35,819 bases of DNA, taken from the NCBI RefSeq assembly GCF_009192945.1, contig NZ_NSET01000045.1:1-35819 (forward strand), written 5' to 3'. The translations under genes were made by a program, and so were the position numbers. Below are positions 9,195-17,388 of this stretch, in pieces; positions within the stretch are counted from its first letter, which is position 1; each line of letters starts with the position of its first letter. A model generated the notes under the pieces. It did no database searches. It was not told where the DNA came from and saw nothing but the letters and a program-made list of their open reading frames with translations. Source of the DNA: Xanthomonas maliensis (GTDB taxonomy: Bacteria; Pseudomonadota; Gammaproteobacteria; Xanthomonadales; Xanthomonadaceae).

Positions 9195-10874
9195 TTACTC
9201 GGACTTGTTGCTGTTCAACTGCGCGCGCAACAGTGCGCCCAGCTGAGTGGTGCCGCCCGACGCGGACTGGTATTCCTCCAGCACTTCGCGCATTTCGGCA
9301 TCGTCCTTGGCCTTGATCGACAGCTGCAGGGTGCGGCCCTTGCGGTCCATACCCACGAACTTGGCTTCGATCTTGTCGCCGACCTTCAGGTGCTGGGTCG
9401 CATCGTCGACGCGCTCGTTGGCGATGTCGCGTGCAGCGACGTAGCCTTCGATGCCGTCGGCCAGGTCGATCGTGGCGCCCTTGGCATCCACTTCACGCAC
9501 CACGCCTTCGACCTTCGAACCCTTCGGGTTGGACGCCATGTACTGACCAAACGGGTCCTGCTCCAGCTGCTTGACGCCCAGGCTGATGCGCTCGCGCTCC
9601 GGGTCCACTGCCAGCACCACGGCTTCCAGCGTGTCGCCTTTCTTGTAGTTGCGCACGACGTCTTCGCCGGTGGTGTTCCAGCTGATGTCGGACAGGTGAA
9701 CCAGACCGTCGATGCCACCGTCCAGACCGATGAAGATGCCGAAGTCGGTGATCGACTTGATCTGACCGGACACCTTGTCGTTCTTCTTGTGGGTAGCAGC
9801 GAAGGTTTCCCACGGATTGGCGGCAACCTGCTTCATGCCCAGCGAGATGCGGCGACGCTCTTCATCGACGTCCAGCACCATCACTTCGACTTCGTCACCG
9901 ACCTGCACAACCTTGGACGGGTTGACGTTCTTGTTGGTCCAATCCATTTCCGACACGTGCACCAGGCCTTCCACGCCCGGCTCGATCTCGACGAACGCGC
10001 CGTAATCGGTGACGTTGGAGACCTTGCCGAACACGCGGCTGTTGGCCGGGTAACGACGGGCGATGTTGTCCCACGGATCTTCGCCCAGCTGCTTCAGGCC
10101 GAGGCTGACGCGGTTACGCTCGCGATCGAACTTCAGCACGCGCACGTCCAGCTCGTCGCCGACGTTGACGACTTCGGACGGATGACGCACGCGCTTCCAG
10201 GCCATGTCGGTGATGTGCAGCAGGCCGTCGATACCGCCCAGGTCCACGAACGCGCCGTAATCGGTCAGGTTCTTGACCACGCCCTTCAGGATCGCGCCTT
10301 CCTGCAGCTTGTCCATCAGCTGCTCGCGCTCTTCCGAGTGCTCGCTCTCGACCACTGCACGACGCGAGACAACGACGTTGTTGCGCTTGCGGTCCAGCTT
10401 GATCAGCTTGAACTCCAGCTCCTTGCCTTCCAGATAGGCCGGGTCGCGCACCGGGCGCACATCCACCAGCGAACCAGGCAGGAACGCGCGGACATCCTTG
10501 ATGTCCACGGTGAAACCACCCTTGACCTTGCCACTGATGCGGCCGGTGATGGTCTCGTTCTTCTCCAACGCTTCTTCCAGCTCGTCCCACACCATCGCGC
10601 GCTTGGCCTTCTCGCGCGACAGCACGGTTTCGCCGAAGCCGTTCTCGATGGAGTCGAGGGCGACCTTGACCTGGTCGCCCACGCCGACATCGATTTCGCC
10701 AGCGTCGTTACGGAACTGCTCGATCGGCACGATGCCTTCGGACTTCAGGCCAGCGTTGATCACCACCACGTCGCCGCGCACTTCCACGACGGTACCGGTG
10801 ACGATGGAGCCCGGCTTCAGCTTCGCCAGATTGGCTTGGCTGGCTTCGAACAGTTCGGCAAAAGATTCTGTCAT
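9195..10874 (-). CDS. rpsA: 30S ribosomal protein S1
   Basis: S1 binds mRNA on the small ribosomal subunit and helps load structured leaders. The 559-residue product has six successive S1/OB-fold RNA-binding domains; the repeat hallmarks are visible as [126 protein letters not shown] and [25 protein letters not shown]. The length is standard for gammaproteobacterial S1. It lies downstream of cmk on the same strand, the usual order, with a 195-base leader that could hold its own promoter and autoregulatory site. Confidence 0.98.
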   Translation of the reverse strand: MTESFAELFEASQANLAKLKPGSIVTGTVVEVRGDVVVINAGLKSEGIVPIEQFRNDAGEIDVGVGDQVKVALDSIENGFGETVLSREKAKRAMVWDELEEALEKNETITGRISGKVKGGFTVDIKDVRAFLPGSLVDVRPVRDPAYLEGKELEFKLIKLDRKRNNVVVSRRAVVESEHSEEREQLMDKLQEGAILKGVVKNLTDYGAFVDLGGIDGLLHITDMAWKRVRHPSEVVNVGDELDVRVLKFDRERNRVSLGLKQLGEDPWDNIARRYPANSRVFGKVSNVTDYGAFVEIEPGVEGLVHVSEMDWTNKNVNPSKVVQVGDEVEVMVLDVDEERRRISLGMKQVAANPWETFAATHKKNDKVSGQIKSITDFGIFIGLDGGIDGLVHLSDISWNTTGEDVVRNYKKGDTLEAVVLAVDPERERISLGVKQLEQDPFGQYMASNPKGSKVEGVVREVDAKGATIDLADGIEGYVAARDIANERVDDATQHLKVGDKIEAKFVGMDRKGRTLQLSIKAKDDAEMREVLEEYQSASGGTTQLGALLRAQLNSNKSE

Positions 10875-11069
10875 TTGATTTTACTCAGTTGAACACACGG
10901 GCGGCGATCGGCGCACTGCGGACGATGCAACCACCCAGCCTGTTGGTCGACCCCGGTTTGCGGGTCGGTTGTGAACGAATAGAACCGCCGCACCCGATGT
11001 GCGACGGAGCTTGCAACGCCTTACGATCGGCGGGAGGACCCGCGCGCGGAACACCCAAACGCGAACGAC

Positions 11070-11750
11070 TTACGACGACGCGCGATCCAGCAAATCGACC
11101 ACGCGCTGGACGACCTCTTCGACCCCGATCCCGCTGGTATCGATCAGCACGGCATCCTGGGCCGGCCGCAAGGGCGCCACCACCCGCTGCGCATCCCGGG
11201 CATCCCGGGCCATGATCTCCCGCAGCAGGTCGTCAAAGATAACCGAAACACCCTTTTCCATCAACTGTTTATGGCGACGGGCCGCACGTTCCTCGGCACT
11301 GGCGGTCAAAAAGACCTTGCAGGCGGCGTCCGGGAAGATGACCGTCCCCATGTCGCGGCCATCCGCCACCAGCCCTGGCGGCTGGCGGAAGGCGCGCTGG
11401 CGCTCTTTCAGGGCACCCCGCACCTCCGGAATGGCGGCAATGGCCGAGGCCAGCGCCCCGGTCGTCTCCAGCCGCAGCTCGGCGGTGGCATCGACACCGT
11501 TGACCAACACCCGCAACCCTGCCTCGCCGGCCTCGGCAAATTCCACCCGGGTGTCGAAGGTGCAGCGCACCAGGGCAGCGGGATCAGAGACATCCAGGTC
11601 CGCCCAGCTGGCCGCCACCCCGACGGCGCGGTAGAGCGCCCCCGAATCGAGATAATGCCAGCCCAGGCGGGAGGCGACGATTCGACTGACCGTCCCCTTG
11701 CCTGCGCCGGAAGGGCCATCGATGGTGAGCACGGGGGAAAGATCGGTCAT
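11070..11750 (-). CDS. cmk: (d)CMP kinase
   Basis: Cytidylate kinase phosphorylates CMP and dCMP with ATP in pyrimidine recycling. The 226-residue product opens with the P-loop [35 protein letters not shown] and contains [36 protein letters not shown], the nucleotide-binding and lid region typical of Cmk. The ATG at 11750 is just in front of the P-loop. It is first in the minus-strand series and is followed by rpsA, as in most gammaproteobacteria. Confidence 0.96.
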   Translation of the reverse strand: MTDLSPVLTIDGPSGAGKGTVSRIVASRLGWHYLDSGALYRAVGVAASWADLDVSDPAALVRCTFDTRVEFAEAGEAGLRVLVNGVDATAELRLETTGALASAIAAIPEVRGALKERQRAFRQPPGLVADGRDMGTVIFPDAACKVFLTASAEERAARRHKQLMEKGVSVIFDDLLREIMARDARDAQRVVAPLRPAQDAVLIDTSGIGVEEVVQRVVDLLDRASS

Positions 11751-11815
11751 TCAGGTATCCAGGAGGGCACTAGGCACTAGTGTAGCGCCGCCTGCCGCGC
11801 TTCGGCTGCAAGCAC

Positions 11816-11845
11816 TTGAAAGCACGACGAAAAGGCGGTTAGAAT
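11816..11845 (+). promoter_or_regulatory. Sigma70-like promoter for rpmJ
   Basis: TTGAAA (11816-11821) and TAGAAT (11840-11845) are separated by 18 bases, a close fit to a housekeeping promoter. Transcription would begin near 11852 and give a leader of about 73 bases before the rpmJ start. A GAGGTG ribosome-binding site precedes the start codon by a short spacer. Confidence 0.55.
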
Positions 11846-11924
11846 TGCCGGCTTAATTCCGGGTGCACCTTCGAGCATGGCGCACTCTCTCTTCGAATCC
11901 AACGTTTACGCCTAGAGGTGTGCC

Positions 11925-12050
11925 ATGAAAGTCCTGTCCTCCCTGAAGTCGGCGAAGGCCCGTCACCGCGACTGCAAGGTGGTCCGCCGCCGCGGCAAGG
12001 TCTTCGTGATCTGCAAGTCGAACCCGCGTTTCAAGGCACGTCAGCGCTGA
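11925..12050 (+). CDS. rpmJ: 50S ribosomal protein L36, zinc-ribbon-less (type B)
   Basis: A 41-residue ribosomal protein beginning [27 protein letters not shown] and ending [12 protein letters not shown]. It matches the L36 family, and more specifically the YkgO/RpmJ2-like form. Only two of the four zinc ligands of classical L36 remain (Cys17 and Cys30); the first Cys position is His14 and the C-terminal His is Phe36. In E. coli the comparable C-minus paralogue is a zinc-starvation replacement. Here the gene has its own strong-looking promoter and a terminator, so it may be the constitutive copy. Whether a zinc-binding L36 exists elsewhere cannot be seen. Confidence 0.95.
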   Translation: MKVLSSLKSAKARHRDCKVVRRRGKVFVICKSNPRFKARQR

Positions 12051-12077
12051 GCCCAACAGGCGCGCTGTACGACCTGG

Positions 12078-12103
12078 AAAAGCCGCCCTCGGGCGGTTTT
12101 TTC
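12078..12103 (+). terminator. Intrinsic terminator after rpmJ
   Basis: CCGCC-ctcg-GGCGG stem-loop within AAAAGCCGCCCTCGGGCGG, followed by TTTTTTC, about 30 bases after the rpmJ stop. This is a classic GC stem plus T tract. Confidence 0.85.
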
Positions 12104-12201
12104 TTGTCGGCGGCGGCAACTGCCGTCCGCCGCCACGGGCGTTTGTCGTGGTTTTTTGCTGTAATCACCGTTCGAATCTTGTCCACTGGGGAGTAGATGA
12201 C

Positions 12202-12531
12202 ATGCGCCACTATCTGATCGCAGGATCGCTGATCGCACTGATGGGGATCAGTGCCAGCGCCACCGCCGAAACGTTGCTGATCGAGCGAGTCCAGGAGAAG
12301 CCTGCCGCCGCCCTCCCCTTGCGCGGCGACAGCATGAGCCAGGTCGAGGCCCGCTACGGCGCCCCACAGGAAAAGCTCGACCCGCGTGGCGGGCAGAAGC
12401 GCCAGTGGCCGACCATCAATCGCTGGGTGTACCCGAGCTTCACCGTGTACTTCGAGAAGAGCAAAGTCATCGACGTGGTCGCCAACCAGGCCGATGCCAA
12501 CGAGATCGGCCCCAAGCCGCCGATCCGCTGA
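12202..12531 (+). CDS. Small exported protein of unknown function, BamE/SmpA-like fold possible
   Basis: A 109-residue protein with a signal peptide (MRHYLIAGSLIALMGISASATA, cleavage likely after ATA-E), so probably periplasmic. The mature part contains GDSMSQVEARYGAPQEKLDPRG, a pattern reminiscent of the BamE/SmpA two-helix domain (small residue, x, V, x, x, x, x, G, x, P), then a YPSFTVYFEKSKVIDVVAN strand pair. The similarity is by eye and weak. The ATG at 12202 is preceded by GGGGAG at a good distance. The gene sits alone between the rpmJ terminator and aguA. No function is proposed. Confidence 0.75.
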   Translation: MRHYLIAGSLIALMGISASATAETLLIERVQEKPAAALPLRGDSMSQVEARYGAPQEKLDPRGGQKRQWPTINRWVYPSFTVYFEKSKVIDVVANQADANEIGPKPPIR

Positions 12532-12692
12532 CCCGGCCAGGGCGCGGCGGCGGCGTCTCTGCTGCCAGCTCGCGCCCGCGCCGCTTGCCTGGCGCCAGCG
12601 TCCACATCGATCGATGGCGCCCACAGGCACCGCCTCGCGCGGGATTCATCCATCGCCCGCAGCTGGCGGGCTCAGACAGGTAGTTGCAAGGC

Positions 12693-13727
12693 ATGACCGA
12701 TCGCATCCGTTTTCCCGCCGAGTGGGAACCCCAGTCCGCCGTCCTGATCGCCTGGCCGCATGCCGGTACCGACTGGGCCGAGCGCCTGGCCGAGGTGGAG
12801 GAAACCTATATCGCGCTGGTCGCTGCGATCACGCGGTTCGAGCCGGCGGTGATCTGCGTGGCCGACGAGGATCTGCAGATCTACGCCGAGGCGCGCCTGC
12901 GCTCGGCACGGATCGACATGCAGCGCGTGCGGTTCGTCACTGCCGCCTATAACGACACCTGGCTGCGCGATTCCGGGCCGATCACCTTGCGCGACGCGGA
13001 CGGCTTCCGCTTGATGGATTTCCGTTTTACCGGCTGGGGCGGCAAGTTCGAGGCTAGCCTGGACGACCAATTGGTCGGCTCGCTGGATGCGGCCGGCGTC
13101 TTCGTCTCCTCACCGGTGCAGACGGTGGACTTCGCACTGGAAGGCGGAGCAATCGAGACCGACGGTGCCGGCACGTTGCTGACCACCTGGAAGTGCCTGC
13201 ATGAGCGCCATCCGCAACGCAGCCGCGCTTCGTTGAGCAGCGATCTGGCGGCGTGGTTGTCGCAGGAGCGGGTGCTGTGGCTGGACCACGGCTATCTGGA
13301 AGGCGACGACACCGACGCACATATCGATACGCTGGCGCGCTTTGCCGCCGTGGACGCAATTGTTTACCAGGGCTGCGATGTGGCTGGCGACTCGCACTAC
13401 GCCGAACTGCAGGCGATGGGCAACGAGCTGGCCGCCCTGCGCCAATCCAATGGTCAGCCATACCGCCTGTTCGTGCTGCCGTGGGCGCAGCCCATCCTCG
13501 ACGAGGGCCGTCGCCTGGCGGCGTCCTATGCGAACTTCCTGATCGTCAATGGCGCGGTGCTGATGCCGGCCTATGGCGATCCGGCCGATATCGCGGCACA
13601 GGCCGTGTTGGCCGAAGCATTTCCACAGCACGAGATCGTGCCCGTCCCCTGCCGTGCGCTGATCTGGCAGAACGGCAGCCTGCACTGCCTGACCATGCAA
13701 ATGCCGGCGGGCCTGCTCGCCGCCTGA
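12693..13727 (+). CDS. aguA: Agmatine deiminase
   Basis: AguA hydrolyses agmatine to N-carbamoylputrescine and ammonia, the first of two steps to putrescine. The 344-residue product belongs to the guanidino-group-modifying (peptidylarginine-deiminase-type) superfamily: FPAEWEPQSAVLIAWPH at the N-terminus, NDTWLRDSGPITL, FTGWGGKFE, FALEGGAIETDG, the HIDTLARF histidine segment and the catalytic-cysteine loop NGSLHCLTMQMP near the C-terminus. The ATG at 12693 matches the usual MTDRIRFPAEW start; a TTG 9 bases upstream is possible. aguB follows 75 bases later, completing the pathway. Confidence 0.95.
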   Translation: MTDRIRFPAEWEPQSAVLIAWPHAGTDWAERLAEVEETYIALVAAITRFEPAVICVADEDLQIYAEARLRSARIDMQRVRFVTAAYNDTWLRDSGPITLRDADGFRLMDFRFTGWGGKFEASLDDQLVGSLDAAGVFVSSPVQTVDFALEGGAIETDGAGTLLTTWKCLHERHPQRSRASLSSDLAAWLSQERVLWLDHGYLEGDDTDAHIDTLARFAAVDAIVYQGCDVAGDSHYAELQAMGNELAALRQSNGQPYRLFVLPWAQPILDEGRRLAASYANFLIVNGAVLMPAYGDPADIAAQAVLAEAFPQHEIVPVPCRALIWQNGSLHCLTMQMPAGLLAA

Positions 13728-13736
13728 GTTCCAGTC

Positions 13737-13752
13737 CCGGCCGGCAGGCCGG
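13737..13752 (+). repeat. Small GC hairpin between aguA and aguB
   Basis: CCGGCC-GGCA-GGCCGG, perfect 6-bp arms, just after the aguA stop. There is no T tract. It may stabilise the aguA mRNA end or be neutral. Confidence 0.4.
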
Positions 13753-13802
13753 CGTTACGCCAGGGCGCGCTACCTTAGTGCGCCACCCAGTTGGACGTTT
13801 CC

Positions 13803-14687
13803 ATGACCCGTCATTCCCTTCCCGTCGCGCTGATCCAGGAGCGCAACCATGGCGATGCCGAGGCCAATCTGGCCGTGATCGAGGCGCGCGTGGCCGAAGC
13901 TGCCGCGCAGGGCGCCAAACTGGTGCTGCTGCAGGAACTGCATAACGGCGCGTATTTCTGCCAGCACGAATCGGTGGGCGAATTCGATTTTGCCGAACCG
14001 ATCCCCGGCCCCAGCACCGAACGCCTGGGCGCACTGGCCAAGCAGCATGGCGTGGTGATCGTGGGTTCGCTGTTCGAGCGCCGCGCCGCTGGGCTGTACC
14101 ACAACACCGCGGTGGTGCTGGAAAGCGATGGCCGTCTGCTCGGCAAGTATCGCAAGATGCACATCCCCGACGATCCGGGCTTCTACGAAAAGTTCTACTT
14201 CACCCCGGGCGATCTGGGCTTCACCCCGATCGACACCTCGGTCGGCCGCCTGGGCGTGCTGGTGTGCTGGGACCAGTGGTATCCGGAGGCCGCACGCCTG
14301 ATGGCGCTGGCAGGCGCCGAGTTGCTGCTCTACCCCACCGCGATCGGCTGGGATCCGGACGATCAGCAGGCCGAGCAGGAGCGCCAGCGCGATGCCTGGG
14401 TGCTGAGCCATCGCGGCCATGCCGTGGCCAACGGGGTGCCGGTGCTGTCGTGCAATCGCGTCGGCCACGAGCCCTCGCCGCTAGGCGCGTCCGGCATTCA
14501 GTTCTGGGGCAACAGCCATGTGCTGGGACCACAAGGCGAGTTCATCGCCGAAGCCGGCCAGGAGCCGACCATCCTGGTCTGCGACGTGGATCTGAAACGC
14601 AGCGAGCATGTGCGGCGGATCTGGCCGTTCCTGCGCGATCGCCGCATCGATGCCTACGGCGATCTGCTCAAGCGCTACATCGACTGA
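13803..14687 (+). CDS. aguB: N-carbamoylputrescine amidase
   Basis: AguB is a nitrilase-superfamily amidase that splits N-carbamoylputrescine to putrescine, CO2 and ammonia. The 294-residue product shows the Glu-Lys-Cys triad in order: LVLLQELHNG (Glu), KYRKMHIPDDPGFYEKFYF (Lys), and LGVLVCWDQWYPEAARL (Cys). The FYEKFYFTPGD segment is typical of AguB rather than other nitrilases. The ATG at 13803 begins the conserved SLPVALIQERN strand; a TTG 12 bases upstream is less likely. A GNAT gene starts 4 bases after its stop codon. Confidence 0.95.
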   Translation: MTRHSLPVALIQERNHGDAEANLAVIEARVAEAAAQGAKLVLLQELHNGAYFCQHESVGEFDFAEPIPGPSTERLGALAKQHGVVIVGSLFERRAAGLYHNTAVVLESDGRLLGKYRKMHIPDDPGFYEKFYFTPGDLGFTPIDTSVGRLGVLVCWDQWYPEAARLMALAGAELLLYPTAIGWDPDDQQAEQERQRDAWVLSHRGHAVANGVPVLSCNRVGHEPSPLGASGIQFWGNSHVLGPQGEFIAEAGQEPTILVCDVDLKRSEHVRRIWPFLRDRRIDAYGDLLKRYID

Positions 14688-14691
14688 GCGC

Positions 14692-15219
14692 ATGCATTTG
14701 GTGCTGCGCCCGGTCGGTGATGCCGACATTGCCGCCATCCATGCGATCTACGCCGAGCAGATTGCGGGCTGCAACACGTACGAATACCGCGTGCCATCGC
14801 TGCAAGCGATGCGCGAACGGGTACAGGCGATCGTGACGGCCGGCCATCCGTATCTGGTCGCCGAGCGCGATCATGCAGTGGTCGGCTACGCCTATGTCGG
14901 CCCCTACCGCAGCCGCGATGGCTATCGCTGGACGGTCGAGAACTCGATCTATGTGGCAGCCCACGCACAAGGGATGGGCATCGGTTCGGCGCTGCTGGGC
15001 GAACTGATCGCGCAGTGCGGGCAGCGCGGCTACCGGCAACTGATCGCGGTGATCGGTGATGCCAGCAACCGGGCGTCGCTGCGATTGCATGAACGTTTCG
15101 GCTTCCGCACGGTCGGAGTCTTCACCGGACTAGGCCGCAAGCATGGACGCTGGCTGGACGCGGTGCAGATGCAACGCGCGCTCGGCTCCGGCAACACCAC
15201 TCCCCCTTCCGATGAATGA
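14692..15219 (+). CDS. GNAT family N-acetyltransferase (phosphinothricin acetyltransferase-like)
   Basis: A 175-residue cytoplasmic acetyltransferase resembling the Pat/MddA/YncA group, which acetylates small amines such as methionine derivatives or phosphinothricin. Visible elements are LRPVGDADIAAIHAIYAEQI at the N-terminus, the TVENSIYVAAHAQGMGIGSALLGELI strand plus acetyl-CoA loop (Q-G-M-G-I-G at 93-98), and NRASLRLHERFGFRTVGVF, the usual motif B region. It starts 4 bases after aguB and ends against or within the next gene's start, so it is co-transcribed with putrescine synthesis. The substrate is unknown; a link to polyamine acetylation is only a contextual guess. Confidence 0.88.
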   Translation: MHLVLRPVGDADIAAIHAIYAEQIAGCNTYEYRVPSLQAMRERVQAIVTAGHPYLVAERDHAVVGYAYVGPYRSRDGYRWTVENSIYVAAHAQGMGIGSALLGELIAQCGQRGYRQLIAVIGDASNRASLRLHERFGFRTVGVFTGLGRKHGRWLDAVQMQRALGSGNTTPPSDE

Positions 15220-15223
15220 GCCC

Positions 15224-16444
15224 ATGAGCGAGCAGCCCCTTCCCGTCCTGGACGATGCCCTGTCCGGCCAACCGCACCGCATCGTCGAACGCGATGGCGT
15301 GCGCTACACCCTGCTGGGGACCGCGCACGTGTCGGTCGCCAGCGTCGCCGCGGTACAGCGTGCCATCGGCAGCGGCCGCTACGACGCGGTGGCGGTGGAG
15401 CTGGACGCGCAACGCCTGCAGGCACTCAGCGATCCCGACGCGCTGGCGCGTCTGGATCTGGTGCAGGTCATCCGCAAGGGGCGTGTGGCCTTGTTCGCCG
15501 CCAACCTGGCACTGGCTGCTTATCAGCGCCGGCTGGCCAAGCAGCTCGGTATCGAGCCGGGCGCGGAGTTGAAGGAAGCGGTCAACCTGGCACGCGCACA
15601 AGGTTTGCCGGTGCATTTGATCGACCGCGAGGTGGGACTGACATTCAAGCGCGCCTCTGGGCGCCTGGGCTTCTTCGGCAAGCTCAAGTTGGCTGGTGGC
15701 CTGCTCGGTGGGTTATTCGCCGCCGACGAGGTCGGCGAAGAGGAGATCGAGAAGCTCAAGCAAGGCGACATGCTGGAAGCGAGCTTTGGCGACTTCGCCA
15801 GCGAAAGCCCGGAACTGTATGAGACGGTGATCGCCGAACGCGACCGTTACATGGCCACGCGGCTGCGCGAAGAGGCCCATGCCGGGCAGCGCGAAGTGCT
15901 GGCAGTGGTCGGTGCCGGCCATCTGGCTGGCCTGGCGCGGCATCTGGAACAAGACACCGTCGCACCTGGACCGCTGCGCGCCGACCTGGAGCACGTGCAG
16001 CAACGCCGACGCATTCCGTGGATCACCCTGGGCATCCTGGCGGTGATCATCGCCGGCATCGCGATCGGCTTCTGGCGCGGCGGCATGGCGATGGGTGCGG
16101 ATCTCTTGCTGCAGTGGGCGATGTATACCGGTGGCCTAGCCGCACTCGGCTGCCTGCTGGCCGGCGGGCATGTCCTGAGCATCCTGACCGCGGCCGTGGT
16201 CGCGCCCTTCAAGCCGTTCCGCCTGAGCGTACCCACTGGTGCATTCGCCGCGCTGGTGGAAGTGCATATGCGCAAGCCGGCCTATGCCGACTTCCTGACC
16301 TTGCGCGACGATGCGCAGACCCTGCGCGGCTGGTATCGCAATCGCGTCTCGCGGGTGGTGCTGACCTTCATTCTGACCAATTTCGGCAGCATGGCCGGTG
16401 TCTGGCTAGCCGGCGTGCAGATCTTCAACCGCCTGCATGGGTAG
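15224..16444 (+). CDS. TraB/PrgY family membrane protein
   Basis: A 406-residue protein with an N-terminal TraB domain (YTLLGTAHVSVASVAAVQRAIGSGRYDAVAVELDAQR near the start, VLAVVGAGHLAGLARHL near residue 220) and a C-terminal membrane region of about four hydrophobic segments (ITLGILAVIIAGIAIGFW, QWAMYTGGLAALGCLLAGG, a ILTAAVVAPF segment and VVLTFILTNFGSMAGVWLAG). TraB/PrgY proteins are known from enterococcal pheromone shutdown and are thought to resemble metal-dependent peptidases; the conserved GTAH and E of AVELD fit. The start could also be an ATG at 15212, which would overlap the acetyltransferase gene by 8 bases. Its TAG stop is supplied by the adjoining REP element. Confidence 0.88.
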   Translation: MSEQPLPVLDDALSGQPHRIVERDGVRYTLLGTAHVSVASVAAVQRAIGSGRYDAVAVELDAQRLQALSDPDALARLDLVQVIRKGRVALFAANLALAAYQRRLAKQLGIEPGAELKEAVNLARAQGLPVHLIDREVGLTFKRASGRLGFFGKLKLAGGLLGGLFAADEVGEEEIEKLKQGDMLEASFGDFASESPELYETVIAERDRYMATRLREEAHAGQREVLAVVGAGHLAGLARHLEQDTVAPGPLRADLEHVQQRRRIPWITLGILAVIIAGIAIGFWRGGMAMGADLLLQWAMYTGGLAALGCLLAGGHVLSILTAAVVAPFKPFRLSVPTGAFAALVEVHMRKPAYADFLTLRDDAQTLRGWYRNRVSRVVLTFILTNFGSMAGVWLAGVQIFNRLHG

Positions 16445-16507
16445 GAGCGCACCCGCGCGCGACGGGGGTTGCCGGCAGAACCTCATCGCGCCCGGGTGCG
16501 CTCCTAC
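16441..16507. repeat. Pair of inverted GTAG-type REP elements (BIME-like)
   Basis: The left element starts GTAGGAGCGCACCCG (16441-16455) and runs to about 16468; the right one (16481-16507) ends CGGGTGCGCTCCTAC, the exact reverse complement of that 15-base head. The two elements agree beyond it (CGCGACG versus CGCGATG). GTAG-headed REP sequences are a known repeat class in Xanthomonas and Stenotrophomonas, mobilised by RAYT transposases. The pair forms a long hairpin between two converging genes and probably serves as a bidirectional terminator. The TAG at 16442-16444 ends the TraB gene, and the mirror-image TAG at 16504-16506 ends the hydrolase gene. Confidence 0.85.
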
Positions 16508-17388
16508 GGCATCTGGTGGGCTGGTGGACGCTCCGGCGCGAGCTGTAGGCGTACCCAGACACCGTAATGGTCCGAGGCCCAGCGGCCCTCGGCATCGGGG
16601 GCTTCGAACAGGATGCGGGCTTCGCGGGCCAGCAAGCGATTCTGCTGGAAGAACACGTGATCGATCCGTGCCGGCGTGGCGAACACATGGGTGTTCAAGG
16701 TGCTCACCGCCGCCGCAGGATTGCGATGCACGCTGCCGTAGCTATCGCCGTAGCCCTTGCGCAAGGCATTCAGGTCCAGCGCGTCGGCGGCGGTGTTGAA
16801 GTCGCCAGCGATGATCACCGGCGCATGCTGGCTGCTGCCGGCGATGAAGTCCAGCAGGTCGGCCACCTGGCGCGCGCGAATCGCCCTGCCGTGGGCGTCG
16901 GCACGCTCGTTGAGATGGGTCACATAGACGCTGACCGGCTGCCCTCCCAGATCGATTCGTAGATGCGCGGCCACGCGGTAGTCGTCCAACGGCTGCAGCA
17001 GGCGTTGGTGCCGCTGCAGCACCTGGCGTCGACTGAGCAACGCGTTGCCGTACCGCTTGGGCGCACCGATCGGGTCGGCCGAGGCGAAGGTGTAGTCGTA
17101 GCCGAGGGTCCGCGCCAGCCAGGCCGCCTGATTCTCCACCTGGCCGCGTCGCTCGATCACTTCCTGCAATGCAACCACGTCCGGCCGCAAGCGACGCAGC
17201 TCGGCGAGGATATGCGCACGCCGCGCCGGCCAGTCATCGACATCGTGGTGCAGGTTCAAGGTCACCAGGCTCAAATTGGGCGGTGCGACCTGCGGCTCGG
17301 CACATAGCGCTTGCTGAGCAAACAGCAGCGCCAACGCCAAGGCGGCCCGGAACGGCGCGATGAGGTGGCGTCCGCGCCGCCACCTCAT
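16504..17388 (-). CDS. Exported endonuclease/exonuclease/phosphatase-family hydrolase
   Basis: A 294-residue metal-dependent hydrolase of the EEP superfamily, which includes DNase I-like nucleases, sphingomyelinases and phosphodiesterases. The N-terminus is a signal peptide (LIAPFRAALALALLFAQQALCA-E). The family motifs are complete: LNLHHDVDDW, LRPDVVALQEV (metal Glu), VSVYVTHLN, IIAGDFNTAADAL (Asp/Asn pair), ARIDHVFFQ and WASDHYGVWV (catalytic Asp-His). The start ATG overlaps the stop of the upstream glycosidase-like gene by 4 bases, so it is the last gene of the sugar operon. Its substrate is unknown; removal of a phosphodiester substituent from a glucan is one possibility, and an unrelated role is equally open. 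Confidence 0.88.
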   Translation of the reverse strand: MRWRRGRHLIAPFRAALALALLFAQQALCAEPQVAPPNLSLVTLNLHHDVDDWPARRAHILAELRRLRPDVVALQEVIERRGQVENQAAWLARTLGYDYTFASADPIGAPKRYGNALLSRRQVLQRHQRLLQPLDDYRVAAHLRIDLGGQPVSVYVTHLNERADAHGRAIRARQVADLLDFIAGSSQHAPVIIAGDFNTAADALDLNALRKGYGDSYGSVHRNPAAAVSTLNTHVFATPARIDHVFFQQNRLLAREARILFEAPDAEGRWASDHYGVWVRLQLAPERPPAHQMP

